A stretch of DNA of 64,000 nt from Lycium barbarum. Lineage: Eukaryota; Streptophyta; Magnoliopsida; Solanales; Solanaceae. Positions 26,216 through 37,734 of the stretch are shown piece after piece; the stretch's first letter is position 1, and each line of letters begins with the position of its first letter. Position numbers and translations under genes: made by a program. The stretch covers positions 89,058,321 through 89,122,320 of the forward strand of contig NC_083341.1 of NCBI RefSeq assembly GCF_019175385.1, written 5' to 3'. The notes below the pieces were generated by a model. That model saw only the letters and a program-made list of their open reading frames with translations. It was not told the DNA's origin and did not search any database.

Positions 26216-26375
26216 GATTCCATCGCGCCAAAATGGTCGGGCATGTCACCGCTGAGGCAGGCTGCATATGATTCCACCGAGCCTCAATGGTCGGGCATGT
26301 CACCGCTACGGCGGGCTGCTATGTTTACACCGAGCCTAGAGGGTCGGGCATGATCACCACTAGTGGGCGGCACAT
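26216..26375. repeat. Three ~54-bp degenerate tandem units
   Basis: Each unit has (C/A)CCG.GCC...GGTCGGGCATG followed by TCACC and a GGGC(T/G)G end. The same array recurs in the 3' LTR at about 34010-34170. Confidence 0.85.
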
Positions 26376-27027
26376 GATGGTTACCAGGACGCGGGTTAAC
26401 GATGAGGATTATGACGTGACGATATATGTGATGGAATGACATATGTACCATGATTATATAAATATACGATATGTGTACGAAATGTATTCATCTATGAAAC
26501 TCATGCAGGTTATATCTTTCTCTTATGGCTCATGATCCTTCTATTATATTTATTTCATTCTTGTCTTACATACTCAGTACAATGTTCGTACTGACGTTCG
26601 TTTTCTTTAGACGTTGTGTTCATGCCCACAGGTAGACAGGGAGGTGAGCTCGATCCGGACTCGTAGTAGTTGTCAGCTGACTTGAGAGCACTCCATTGTC
26701 CCGGAGGTGCTACTTGGTTCATTCTTTTGTGTATATTCATGTATATGTGTTTTGGGCATGGAAGGGTCTTGTCTCGTCCATATGTCTAATACTATAGTAG
26801 AGGCTCGTAGATACGCAGTGTGGGTTATATGGTCTCACAAGGTTTCTATTGTGTATATATATATATATTATTTTGATGGCCGAGAGGTTCATGTATATGA
26901 AAGTATTTATGTTTTCAAATGAAAGATGATTTTCTTATAATTTAAGTATGATGAGTATTAGAACGAGTGTTGCTCGGTGGTTAGCCCCGGGTACCCGCCA
27001 CGGCCCCTAGTCGAGTCGTGACAAAAG

Positions 27028-27039
27028 TGGTATCAGAGC
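27028..27039 (+). other. Primer-binding site (tRNA-iMet), element C
   Basis: TGGTATCAGAGC four bases after the 5' LTR. Confidence 0.92.
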
Positions 27040-27229
27040 AGTTCAGTCCTAGGAAGTGTCTAGAGCCGTGTCTAGTAGAGTCTTGTTTATGGTGTGTTGC
27101 GCGCCACACTAATAAACAGGAGGCTACAGGGCATTTAGGAAAAATGACCATCTTTCATCTTAAGAGATCGTGCGATAGAGCTGTGTTATAAGATTTTTCC
27201 CCTATTAATAATGTGTTATGAATTCAGAA

Positions 27230-28394
27230 ATGCTGCCAAAGAGAAAAGCTACAGCCGCCCAGAAGGGCAAGACTCTGACAAAAAGGCGGGTAAAAAGAGA
27301 GTCGCCCATGAATGTAGAAGAGGGCGAGTCACATAATGAGGGCCTATCTAATACTCCCTCTACCCCGCCCAATGTAGAAGAACAAGGAAGAGCTTCAGCT
27401 CAAATACCTCCACCGGTTGCTTCGGGTCAACAAGTGACCGAGGTCATCCATTTATTGACACAGTTGGTTGCCGCCCAGGCACAGCGGCAGAGTGCGGGTT
27501 TAAGTGATCGAGCAGCTAGTACCAGAGCCCGTGATTTCATGAGTTTGAATCCTCCCGAGTTTTTCGGGTCAAAGCCGGATGAAGACCCACAAGGTTTCAT
27601 TGATGAGATTTTGAGGACATTGAAGATTATTCATGCCTCCGAGACTGAATTCGTGGAGTTGGCATCGTATAGACTCCGAGATTTGGTGGTATTGTGGTAT
27701 AATAATTGGATAGCGTCGAGAAAAGAAAATGCGCCTCCTCCCGCGTGGCAAGAATTTGTAGATGCTTTTATCCCTCACTATTTGCCACCCGAGGTCCGCC
27801 GAGCTAGAGCGGATAGGTTCTTAAATCTAAAGTAAGGAAACATGAGTACTCGGGAATATAGCCTTGAATTTAATTCCTTAGCTAGACATGCTCGGACTAT
27901 GGTGGCTGACATGGGGGATAGAGTGCATCACTTTGTGAGTGGCTTAGGCCACATTTATTTAAAGATTGCTTGACAGCTTCATTGCAAGATGGGATGGATA
28001 TATCCCGAATACAAGCCCATGCCCAGAACTTAGATGGACGACAACAACCATCGCAAAGGGGTGATCGCGACATTGATAGAAGGCAAAGCAAGAGGGCCAT
28101 ATCTATGGGGGAAGGTAGCGACTATAGAAGGGGATCGAGGCAGACTTATTCCCGACATTCAGGCCAGTCGGTGACTAGTGCGCCTCCACGATTTGCAGAG
28201 AGGAGATTTGATTGCTCTTTTCCTTCAGGGCAGGGTCAGAACTCGAGAGCCTCGGGTTCTCAGTTTGGGGGTGATTATAGTCAGAAGAGACCACCAGTTC
28301 CACGATGTAGCCGGTGCAGGAAATTACACTCGGGGCCATGTCGCCAGGACACAGATGCTTGTATGTTTGTGGACAGACTGGGCATTTGATGTGA
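27230..28394 (+). pseudogene. gag: gag of element C (broken)
   Basis: Start chosen at ATG 27230 (MLPKRKATAAQKGK) by match to the other gag openings; an in-frame ATG also lies at 27218. Order: basic N-terminus, Pro/Ser-rich linker, gag domain (PPEFFGSKPDEDPQGFIDE...LWYNNWI), Arg/Gln-rich linker, CCHC knuckle region (SRCRKLHSGPC, then the Cys-His knuckle). Breaks: CAA to TAA at 27833 in the LNLK-Q position, a one-base loss near 27950, another near 28364 inside the knuckle, and CGA to TGA at 28392. It would encode a nucleic-acid-binding capsid protein if intact. Confidence 0.88.
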
Positions 28395-28439
28395 GATTGT
28401 CCCTCGCGGTATGGTAAAGGTGGGGTTCATCCCACAGGT

Positions 28440-31400
28440 TTGGCAGCTGGTTCTTCTTCAGTGCGCCCGGTAGGGCAGACTCCCCAGATGTCAGCAGGTC
28501 GAGGTAGAGGCAGAGGGGGAGCATCTACTTCAGGTGCCACTCAGCCCCGTGTGTATGCTTTAGCCGGACGACAGGATCTGGAGTCCTCCCCAGATGTGGT
28601 TACAGGTACATTATTTGTATTTTCCCATGATGTGTATGCATTGATAGATCCGGGTTCTACTTTCTCCTATATTACTCTGTATGTTGCTGGTCGTATTTAG
28701 GTGAAACCTGAGCAAATTAAACCTTTTAAGGTATCTACTCCGGTTGGTGATCCCGTGATAGCTAGACAAGTGTATAAAAATTGTGTAATTGTGATATGTG
28801 ATCGCCAGACCAAAGATGATTTAATTGAGCTGGAAATGTTAGATTTTGATGTGATTATGGGTATGGATTGGTTGGCATCGTGTTATGCTAGTGTTAATTG
28901 CCGAATGAAAGTGGTTCGATTTCAATTTTCGGGAGAGCCCGTGCTTAAATGGGAGGGTAATACAGCATCTCCAAAAGGTAGGTTTATTTCCTACCTTAAG
29001 GCAAGAAAGATGATAGCCAAGGGCTATCTTTATCACTTAGTCCGAGTTAATGACACCGAAGCAAAGTCGCCAACTTTCCAATCTGTTTCGATAGTGAATG
29101 AATTTCCGGATGTATTTCCTGATGAACTTCCAGGCCTTCCTCCAGAAAGAGAAATTGACTTCTCTATTGATGTATTGCCGGACACCAAGCCTATTTCTAT
29201 TCCTCCTTATCGAATGGCTCCGGCGGAATTGAAAGAGCTAAAGGCACAGTTGAAGGATTTGCTTGAGAAAGGGTTTATTAGACCCGGTTCATCGCCGTGG
29301 GGAGCACCAGTCTTGTTCGTGAGAAAGAAAGATGGTTCTCTACGAATGTGCATCGATTATAGGCAGTTGAACAAGGTGACGATAAAGAAATAATATCCTC
29401 TCCAAGGATTGATGATTTATTTTATCAACTACAGGGTGCCAAGTGGTTTTCTAAAATAGACTTGAGGTCGGGTTACCATCAAGTGAGGGTTAGAGAAGAA
29501 GATATTCCCGAAACAGCTTTCAGAACGAGATATGGCCACTATGAGTTCCGAGTGATGTCGTTTGGGTTGACTAATGCTCCGGCAGTGTTCATGAACTTGA
29601 TGAATAATGTATTCAGGCCACTCTTGGATCTATTTGTGATAGTATTCATTGATGATATTCTGGTATACTCTCGTACAGAATCAGAACATCTCGATCATTT
29701 ACGAATTGTTCTTGGAATTTTTCGAGCCCGAGAATTATATGCAAAATTTTCAAAGTGTGAGTTTTGGCTAAATTCTGTAACATTTCTGGGACATGTTATT
29801 TCAGATGACGGTATTCGAGTTGATACTCAGAAAATTAAAGCTGTGAAGACTTGGCCAAGGCCTACGACGCCTACAGAAGTCCGTAGTTTTCTGGGATTGG
29901 TAGGTTACTATAGAAGGTTTGTAGAGGGATTTTCCTCTATTTCAGCCCCATTGACGAAGCTAACCCAGAAGTCAGTTAAATTTCAATGGAATGATGCTTG
30001 TGAGCACAGCTTCCAAGAGTTGAAAGATAGACTGACCTCAACCCCAGTCTTAACACTTGCAGAAGGGCCAGATGGTAATGTGGTGTACTGTGATACTTTC
30101 GGCGTTGGGGTAGGATGTGTGTTGATGCAGCACGGTAGAGTCATTGCTTATGCTTTGAGACAACTGCGGAAACATGAGAAGAATTATCCAACTCATGACC
30201 TCGAATTGGCTGTAGTCATTCATGTATTAAAAATGTGGAGACATTACTTGTATGGTGTGCATATTGATATCTATACAAATCACAAGAGTCTTCAGTACAT
30301 TTTCAAACAGAAGGAGTTAAATCTGCGGCAAAGGCGGTGGTTAGACTTATTGATAGATTATGATGTGAATATTTTATATCACCCCGGAAAAGCAAATGTA
30401 GTAGTTGATGCGCTTAGCTGCCGATCAATGGGTAGCCTACGTGAGATTCCTCCTGAAAAGAAAGAGATGGTTCATGAGCTCTATCAACTAGCTAATCTTG
30501 GAGTACGTGTAATTGATTCAGGTAGTGCAGGGATTGGCATTAATGATCCCCCAGTTTCATCCCTGAACATGGAAGTGAAAGAGCGTCAGTATGAGGATCC
30601 TTATTTGTGTCATTACAGAGACACATCTCATGGAAATGAGACGTCCCCATTTGAAGTTTCTATGGATGGAATTCTTAGATACCGAGGCAGGCTATGTGTA
30701 CCGAATGTGGCAGCATTGCGCCAACGAATTCTAGAAGAAGCCCATTATTCTCGGTATTCTATTCACCCAGGTGCAACCAAGATGTATCACGATCTCAAAT
30801 TGATATATTGGTGGGATGGCATAAAAAGAGACATAGTAGAATTTGTAGCTCAATGTCCAAATTGCCAGCAAGTAAAGGCCGAACATCAAAAGTCAGGAGG
30901 ATTATTGCAAGCCATGGAAATCCCTACTTGGAAATGGGAAGTGATCAACATGGATTTTATTGTGGGGTTACCTCGCTCTCGAGGAAGGTATGATTCCATA
31001 TGAGTGATTGTGGACAGACTCACGAAAGCAGCTCATTTTCTTCCAGTCAAAACCACATACTCAGCTGAAGACTATGCAAGGTTGTATCTCAAGGAAATTG
31101 TGCGACTCCATGGCATTCCAATATCCATTATCACAGATAGAGAAGCCCAATTTATAGCCAAGTTCTGGAAGTATTTTCAAGAAGGGCTAGGTACCCAAGT
31201 GAAGCTTAGCACGGCATTTCATCCGCAGACCGATGGATAAGCCGAGCGTACTATTCAGACCTTGGAGGATATGCTGAGAGCATGTGTTCTAGATTTTGGT
31301 GGTAGCTAGGATGACCACTTACCTCTGATTGAGTTCGCATATAACAATAGCTATCATTCAAGTATTCAAATGGCTCCGTATGAAGCTTTATATGCAAGGA

Positions 31401-32027
31401 AAAGCAGGTCCCCAATTGGATGGTTTGAAATAGGAGAAGTACAGCTAATAGGTCCTGAATTGATTCAGCAAGTGGTAGAAAAAGTCAAGGTGATCCGAGA
31501 TCGATTGTTAATAGCTCAAAGTCGTCAAAAGTTTTATGCGGACAATCGCCGACGAGACTTGGAATTTCAGTTTGATGATTGGGTATTTTTAAAGGTGTCG
31601 CCAATGAAAGGGGTGATGAGATTTCGCAATAAAGGGAAGTTAAGTCCTCGATACATTGGACCCTATAAAATTATCCGCAAGGTGGGTCATGTAGCCTATG
31701 AATTGGACTTGCCTTCAGAGCTTGAATTGGTTCATCCAGTCTTCCATGTCTCAATGCTCCGCAAGTGTATTGGGGATCCCACAAAAATTTTCACGATAGA
31801 TAATGTACAGGTGACAGAAAAATCTAGCATATGAAGAAGTACCCATTGCCATCTTAGACAGGCAAGTACGAAGACTTCGAAATAAAGAAGTAGCTTCAGT
31901 CAAAGTCTTGTGGCGAAACAACAACCAGGAAGAAATGACTTGGGAGGCGGAAGAGAAAATGAAATCCACGTACCCGCATTTATTTGAACCCCCAGAAGAG
32001 GTTCATGATGAATCACCAAGATTTTGA
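28440..32027 (+). pseudogene. pol: pro-RT-RNaseH-INT-chromodomain of element C (broken)
   Basis: Protease with IDPGST in place of the usual D-S/T-G; RT with [22 protein letters not shown] and an intact FIDDIL catalytic motif (about 29650); RNase H (weakly conserved, [11 protein letters not shown]); integrase zinc finger ([10 protein letters not shown]...CPNCQ, 30740-30870), core (VDRLTKAAHF, ITDREAQF, AERTIQTLED), GPY-type region (GKLSPRYIGPYKI), and a C-terminal chromodomain (ILDRQVRRLRN...WEAEE) ending at TGA 32025-32027. Breaks: a stop at 28698, nonsense plus a one-base loss near 29390, TGG to TGA at 31001, CAA to TAA at 31238, TGG to TAG at 31307, and a frameshift near 31826. Confidence 0.92.
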
Positions 32028-32216
32028 GGTATGTATACTTTCTGTTTATGTATATTGGTCGTGTGTGGCCAAATTTTAATTCTATTGTGTTGTGGCCCTA
32101 TGAGGAAATATTATTATGGGTTGTTGTGACAGGATGGTAGTGCCATATTACAGGGGAAACTCTGGCGAAATGTTCGTAGAATTCCTGAGTGTTCAACATT
32201 CGAGGACGAATGTTCC

Positions 32217-32230
32217 AAAAGGGGGGAGAA
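32217..32230 (+). other. Polypurine tract of element C
   Basis: AAAAGGGGGGAGAA immediately before the 3' LTR; the plus-strand priming site. Confidence 0.9.
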
Positions 32231-34758
32231 TGTTACACCTTGGAAAATTCCCCGTTAGCATACAATGAATAGGAAAGCGAAGAGTACGAGGTATACGATT
32301 ATTTTGATAAGTAAGAAATATCATTTGACGACCCTAATCGAGATTCAAAGACATTTAACGAAGGGGAAGAGGGTTATCAAGAAAGGATATGTTGTGCGTC
32401 GGGTAAGCATTTTGAGCGACGATTTAATGATGGTGTGATGACGTCTTAGAGAAGAGTAATAACATCCTTTAGAATGGTATTGAAGTGTTAAAAAAGTGTC
32501 AAGAAGGTTCCATGAGGATTGGAGATCAAACGAGTCGATGAGAACGAAATCGGAACAACTGGCACTGTACGGCCCAACATACGGTCCGTATAAAATATAC
32601 TGGCCGTATGTTAGGCCGTATAATTAGCCAAGAATGGCATCACCTACTGGACCAAACATACGGCCACACATACGGCCCTTAAAAATGTACGGGACCGTAT
32701 GTTGGTCCATATAACTTGGTCGGGACAGGTTTCAACATTTAATATAAGAACCATTCCCTCATTAATTCATTTCATTTTCACTCTCCTCTCTTCAAGAAAC
32801 CTCTAGAACACTCTCTAATATTCATCCACAAGAAATCAAAGGAAATCCATGATCAACTACATCAAAACCATGAAATCAAGTGTATGAAATCTAGTAAAAG
32901 TTCATCTACACCAAGAAAACTCAAGGGAAGTGAGTTAGGGTTTTGGTGCAAGAAGAGAAGTTCCACTCAAGTGTTGTTTATCCATCATACAAGGTGAGTT
33001 TTATGGCCATTCCATTTTGTTTAAGGTATTGGAAGGTTAAGACACTCGAATTGTAGAAAGGCATAGAAAATGGGTCATGAATGAGTGAATGGTGTCATTG
33101 TTGAACAATAGTTGGGATGAATTATGAATGTTGGTATGTTGTGACTGTGAATATGTTATAAATGACATTTAGACCATGGAATAAGTATTATATTTGAGAA
33201 AACGCGATAATGGGCTATAACCATAATTGTGGAGAAATTGAAGGGAAATGGTGAATTGTGGTAAATGTAGATAAAATGATGATTGTTGTTTGCGATATTG
33301 TGAATGTTGTTATGAACGTTTGGGAGTTGATATAGAATACGGAAAAGTAGTAGAAACAAAGGAAATGATGCCCAATTTTTCCTAGAAATAGTAACAAGCT
33401 CTTATAGTCGAATAAGTAATGTTAATGCGAATTCTCTTGAAGGTAGAAACGTGGGCATTGAAGGATAGCAAGCAAGCGATAAACTAGTTAAACGGAAAAG
33501 GTATGTAAGGCTAATCCCTTACTTCAAAGGCATGAATCTTCCAAGTTTTCCATGATCATCCTATACGATGGAGACTATGAGTCTGTAAATATACCAAACT
33601 ACATACGTATATGATTAAGAAAGGAAATACGATACGAGCATGATAATGATGGTGATGAATATAAGTATGAGGAATCTTAGTGCAGTATAAGGTGTCCATG
33701 AAGCTAATAATTCTATGTATGGTTTCATCGATGCTTCTCTTTACACACACTCACCTTAAATTTTTAGTTCGTTCAAGGTGAGATATGATGGTGATGATTA
33801 CTCCATAATATAATCGGGGGATCACGACCTTATGTCACCCCGACATAGCCATAGTTGCCTTCAAAGTCTAATGTATGCTCTTAATGATAAACGTATAATG
33901 ATGCTAGGTCATGATATGTCTATGAGACAATCAATAATGTAAGATTATGTTATGCCTATGAGATGTGTAAAAATGATGAAATTATGATTGATTATAATAT
34001 GATATGATTCCATCGTGCCAAAATGGTCGGGCATGTCACCGCTGAGGCAGGATGCATATGATTCCACCGTGCCTCAATGGCCGGGCATGTCACCGCTACG
34101 GTGGGCTGCTATGTTTACATCGAGCATAGAGGGCCGGGCATGATCACCACTAGTGGGCGGCACATGATGGTTACCCGGACGCGGGTTAATGATGAGGATT
34201 ATGATGTGACGATATATGTGATGGAATGACATATGTACCATGATTATATCTTTCTCTTATGGCTCATGATCCTTCTATTATATTTATTTCATTCTTGTCA
34301 TACATACTCAGTACAATGTTCGTTCTGATGTCCGTTTTCTTTTGGACACTGTGTTCATGCCCACAGGTAGACAGGGAGGTGAGCTCGATCCGGACTCGTA
34401 GTAGCTGTCAGCTGACTTGAGAGCGCTCCATTGTCCCGGAGGTGCTACTTGGTTCATTCTTTTGTGTATATTCATGTATATGTGTTCTGGGAATGGCGGG
34501 GTCTTGTCCCGTCCATATGTCTAATACTCTAGTAGAGGCTCGTAGAAACGCAATGTGGGTTATATGGTCTCACAAGGTTGCTATTACGTATATATATATA
34601 TATTATTTTGATGGCAGAGAGGTTCATGTATATGAAAGTATTTATGTTTTCAAATGAAAGCTGATTTTCTTATAATTTCAGTATGATGAGTAGTAGAACG
34701 AGGGGTGCACGGTGGTTAGTCCCGGGTACCCGTCACGACCCCTAGTCAGGTCGTGACA
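32231..34758 (+). repeat. 3' LTR of element C
   Basis: TGTTACACCTTGG...CAGGTCGTGACA, 2,528 bp. Lacks about 60 bp present in the 5' LTR near 26460-26515, with TATAT at the junction. Confidence 0.92.
32568..32713 (+). promoter_or_regulatory. TACGGNCCGTA word cluster, 3' LTR of C
   Basis: Counterpart of the 5' LTR cluster, with a few substitutions. Confidence 0.55.
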
Positions 34759-34763
34759 GAGTG

Positions 34764-34888
34764 ATATTAGATGGAACCTCGTTTTGTGATTCGCCTTCTT
34801 CTACATTGGTTGGCGGCTCCCTGCCTAGCCGCCTTTCTTTCATAGCTTTGCTCTTCTGGGCAGCGGTAGCTTTTCTATTTACCGACAT
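34764..34888 (-). pseudogene. gag: gag N-terminus of element D
   Basis: Minus-strand start at 34888 (MSVNRKAT-like opening, homologous to MPVKRKAT in element E), followed by the Glu-rich NVEEGESQNE segment. It is cut at 34763 by element C and resumes at 24435. The region between 34888 and the primer site is the untranslated leader. Confidence 0.82.
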
Positions 34889-35080
34889 TTCTGAAATCAT
34901 AATCACACCATTTGGGAGGAGTAAGTCTTATAACATGGCTCTATCGCACGATCAAGTAAAAAGAAGAATGGTCATTTTTCCTAAATGCCCTGTAGCCTCC
35001 TGTTTATTAGTGTGGCGTACAACAGACCATAAATACGACTCTACTAGACCCGGCTCGTAGACACTTCCTAGGATGGAACT

Positions 35081-35092
35081 GCTCTAATATCA
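35081..35092 (-). other. Primer-binding site (mutated), element D
   Basis: On minus: TGATATTAGAGC, two changes from TGGTATCAGAGC, four bases from LTR1. Confidence 0.8.
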
Positions 35093-35096
35093 CTTT

Positions 35097-37530
35097 TGTC
35101 ACGACCCGACGAGGGGACATGACGGGCACCCGGAGGTAACTACCGAGCACCGCTCATTCTAACACTCATCATACTTATCCTACATACATTTATTGCCCTC
35201 ACACATGTAGTCATAAGGAAAACCATTTTCAATGGGAAACATATTTACCTTTATATACATAAGCCCTTCGGCTATCAAAATAGTATACATACAATAAGGA
35301 CATCGTGAGACCATACTACCCACATATACGTATCTACGAACCTCTACTAGAGTACTAGACATAAGGACGGGACTGTACCCTGTCGTGCCCAAATATGCAC
35401 TCAAAATAATAAATCAAATAGCACCTCCGGAATAATGAGTGCTCTCGTAAATCCGCTGATAGCTCCTATGATTCTGGATCACCTCCCTGCCTGCCTGTGG
35501 GCATGAACACAGCGTCCAAAGAAAAAGGGCGTCAGTACGAACATGGTACTAAGTATGTAAGGCATAAACAAAAATGATACCTCAATGAAACCAGCAGACA
35601 CCAAGTAAGGAACAACTTAACTGACTAACATTTAAAAATTAAATAGTGCATGCTAACTTACTTCATAAACATTATTATATCATGTATGCATATGTGTATA
35701 AGCTGCCCGACCATATAGGTACGGTGTAATAATCATTAGCCCGCGTCCGGGGTAACCATCTCATGTCGCCCACTAGTGGTGTCTACCCATGCCATCTAGA
35801 CATGGTGTATACGTTGCCCGCCTTAGCGGTGTCTGCCTGGCCATATAGGCGCGGTGTAATATCATCATCATGTACTCATCATAATTCATGCATAGGAACT
35901 CAAAGACAACTATACTTTATCGGGGTGACATAAGGCCGTGAACCCCCGATTCCATTATGGAGTTCATAAGCATTCTGCCTCACCTTGAAGGAATTAGCAT
36001 ATAAGGTGAGTGCAACACAAAGAAGGACATCAATTAATCATAATTATAATCATTAGCTTTGTAGAAGCATCATATCGTGAACTTTAGAATCTTTAGACGT
36101 AAGCTCATCAGCATCATTATCATACTCATAACGTATCTCTTATCTTTATCTCATATGAAGCTCTTCATGAACATAGACTCATAATTTTCGGAATGTAAGA
36201 AGGTCATGGAGAATAAGAGAAAATCATTTCATAAGATGCATACCTTAGAAAGGAAGGGACTAGCCTCACATACCTTTTCGTTTAGCTACTCTATCACTTG
36301 AACGTTCCTCCCCAATATTCACGTTTCTACCTTCAAGAGAGTTCATACTAATATTAGATAATCGATAACGTAATCACGCTTGAACTAAAGCTAGAGAAAA
36401 TTGGGCAGCATCTCCTTTGCTTATACAACTTTCTCCATATCATATTTCAACTCCCAATCATCAATGATAACATTCATAATATCTTAATCAATAACTTTTG
36501 TCAAGTTCATCATTGGCCAACTCCCAAAACTCCCTCTCAAGGTCATCCATAATCATGATCATAATACAACATTACATTCATTCTCACCTAATGTTTCTCC
36601 TATGCTCTTAACATCATTCATAACATTATTATAATCACAACATATCAAGAATCGTGAGTCATGTTAATCTACTACTCAACAATGTCACTACTATCATGTT
36701 TGTAACCCATTTTCTACTTCCTTAGATAATCCAAGTATTTCAACCTCTCAATACTTTAAACAACATGGAATGATCATAAAACGAACCTTTTATTGAGTAG
36801 GAAAGATCTTTGAGTGAAAATACTTCACTTGAGCCAAAACCATAGTTCACTTCCAGTGGGATTTCTTGCCTTGGATGAACCCAACGAGTTTCTTACACTT
36901 GGTTTTCTTGGTTTGATGAAATTGATCTTTGATTAGTCTTGATTTAGTGTTGATGAAATGTGTAGAACACACTAGAATCCTTGAGAGAGATGGAGAAGAG
37001 TGGGAAATGAAAATGATGAAGTGGGAACATCATTATATACTTGGACTTAATTCAACCCGTCGGGACTTCCACGGACACTTATACGGTCCGTATAACATTA
37101 AACGGTCTGTATAAGTGACCTTACTTCACCATCAAAGAAACAACATTTCTATTGGGTGCTATATGGACCGTATAAGCGGTCGTGTAACCCCATTTTCCTG
37201 AAATGATTTCCGTCGCTTCGTTTGATCTCCAATTCTTGTGGAACCTTCTTGACACTTGTTTAACACATCATTGACAATCTAAGGGATGTTATAACTCTTC
37301 TCCAAGACATCATTAAGTCATCATTAACTTGTTACTCATAAATCTTTTCTGATACGTAACGTACACCTTGCCTTTCTTGGCAACTTTCTTCTCTTACCTC
37401 GAACGTTTTTTTGAAATCTCAATTAGGATCATCGATGGTTATTTCTTACTTATTGAAACATCTTATACTTCGTTCCCTTCGTTGGTCTATTCACTGTGCA
37501 TCAACATAAAAAAAAAATTGAGGTGTAACA
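35097..37530 (-). mobile_element. LTR1, shared by elements D and E, minus strand
   Basis: TGTCACGACCCGACG...GAGGTGTAACA on plus. On its low-coordinate side is a primer site and gag leader (so it is the 5' LTR of D). On its high-coordinate side is a polypurine tract and integrase (so it is the 3' LTR of E). One LTR in both roles means a tandem shared-LTR array. Minus-strand TATA-like TATATAATG at about 37032-37040. Confidence 0.88.
37078..37184 (-). promoter_or_regulatory. TTATACGGTCCGTATAA word cluster, LTR1
   Basis: Two to three TTATACGGNCCGTATAA-type words, partly decayed compared with LTR2 and LTR3, upstream (minus) of the TATA-like box near 37035. Confidence 0.55.
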
Positions 37531-37548
37531 TCCTTCCCCCCTTTAAGA
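37531..37548 (-). other. Polypurine tract of element E
   Basis: On minus AAAGGGGGGAAGGA directly before LTR1. Confidence 0.85.
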
Positions 37549-37734
37549 ACATTCGTCCTCGAATGTTGAGTTCTCGGGAATTCTGCGAAAATTTTGCCAG
37601 AGTTTCCCCTGTAATGTGGCACTACTGTCCTGTCACAACTGCCCATAATAATAGTGCTTCACAGGCCCACAACATAATAGCAATAATGTTTGGCCACACA
37701 CGACTCATATACATAAAAAGAGAACATACATACC

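Larger units (their letters stand above)
24436..27023 (+). repeat. 5' LTR of element C
   Basis: TGTTACACCTTGG...GAGTCGTGACA, 2,588 bp. It contains the CATACGGNCCGTATG-type cluster, a TATA-like TTAATATAGG at about 24950, and three degenerate units of about 54 bp with GTCGGGCATG. Confidence 0.92.
24436..34758 (+). mobile_element. Complete Ty3/gypsy chromovirus, element C
   Basis: It has all the structural parts: 5' LTR 24436-27023, iMet primer site 27028-27039, gag, pro-RT-RNaseH-INT-chromodomain, polypurine tract 32217-32230, 3' LTR 32231-34758. It interrupts the antisense gag of element D: the undisturbed sequence can be read in element E at about 40600-40620. Flanking 5-mers are GAGAG (24431-24435) and GAGTG (34759-34763), one mismatch. 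LTRs differ by several percent by eye and by a roughly 60-bp indel. Coding parts carry several stops and frameshifts, so it is not autonomous now. Confidence 0.93.

Noticed and set aside
28440..32027. Endogenous pararetrovirus (caulimovirid) origin for the RT
   Set aside because: Flanking LTRs, integrase and chromodomain identify a Ty3/gypsy chromovirus.
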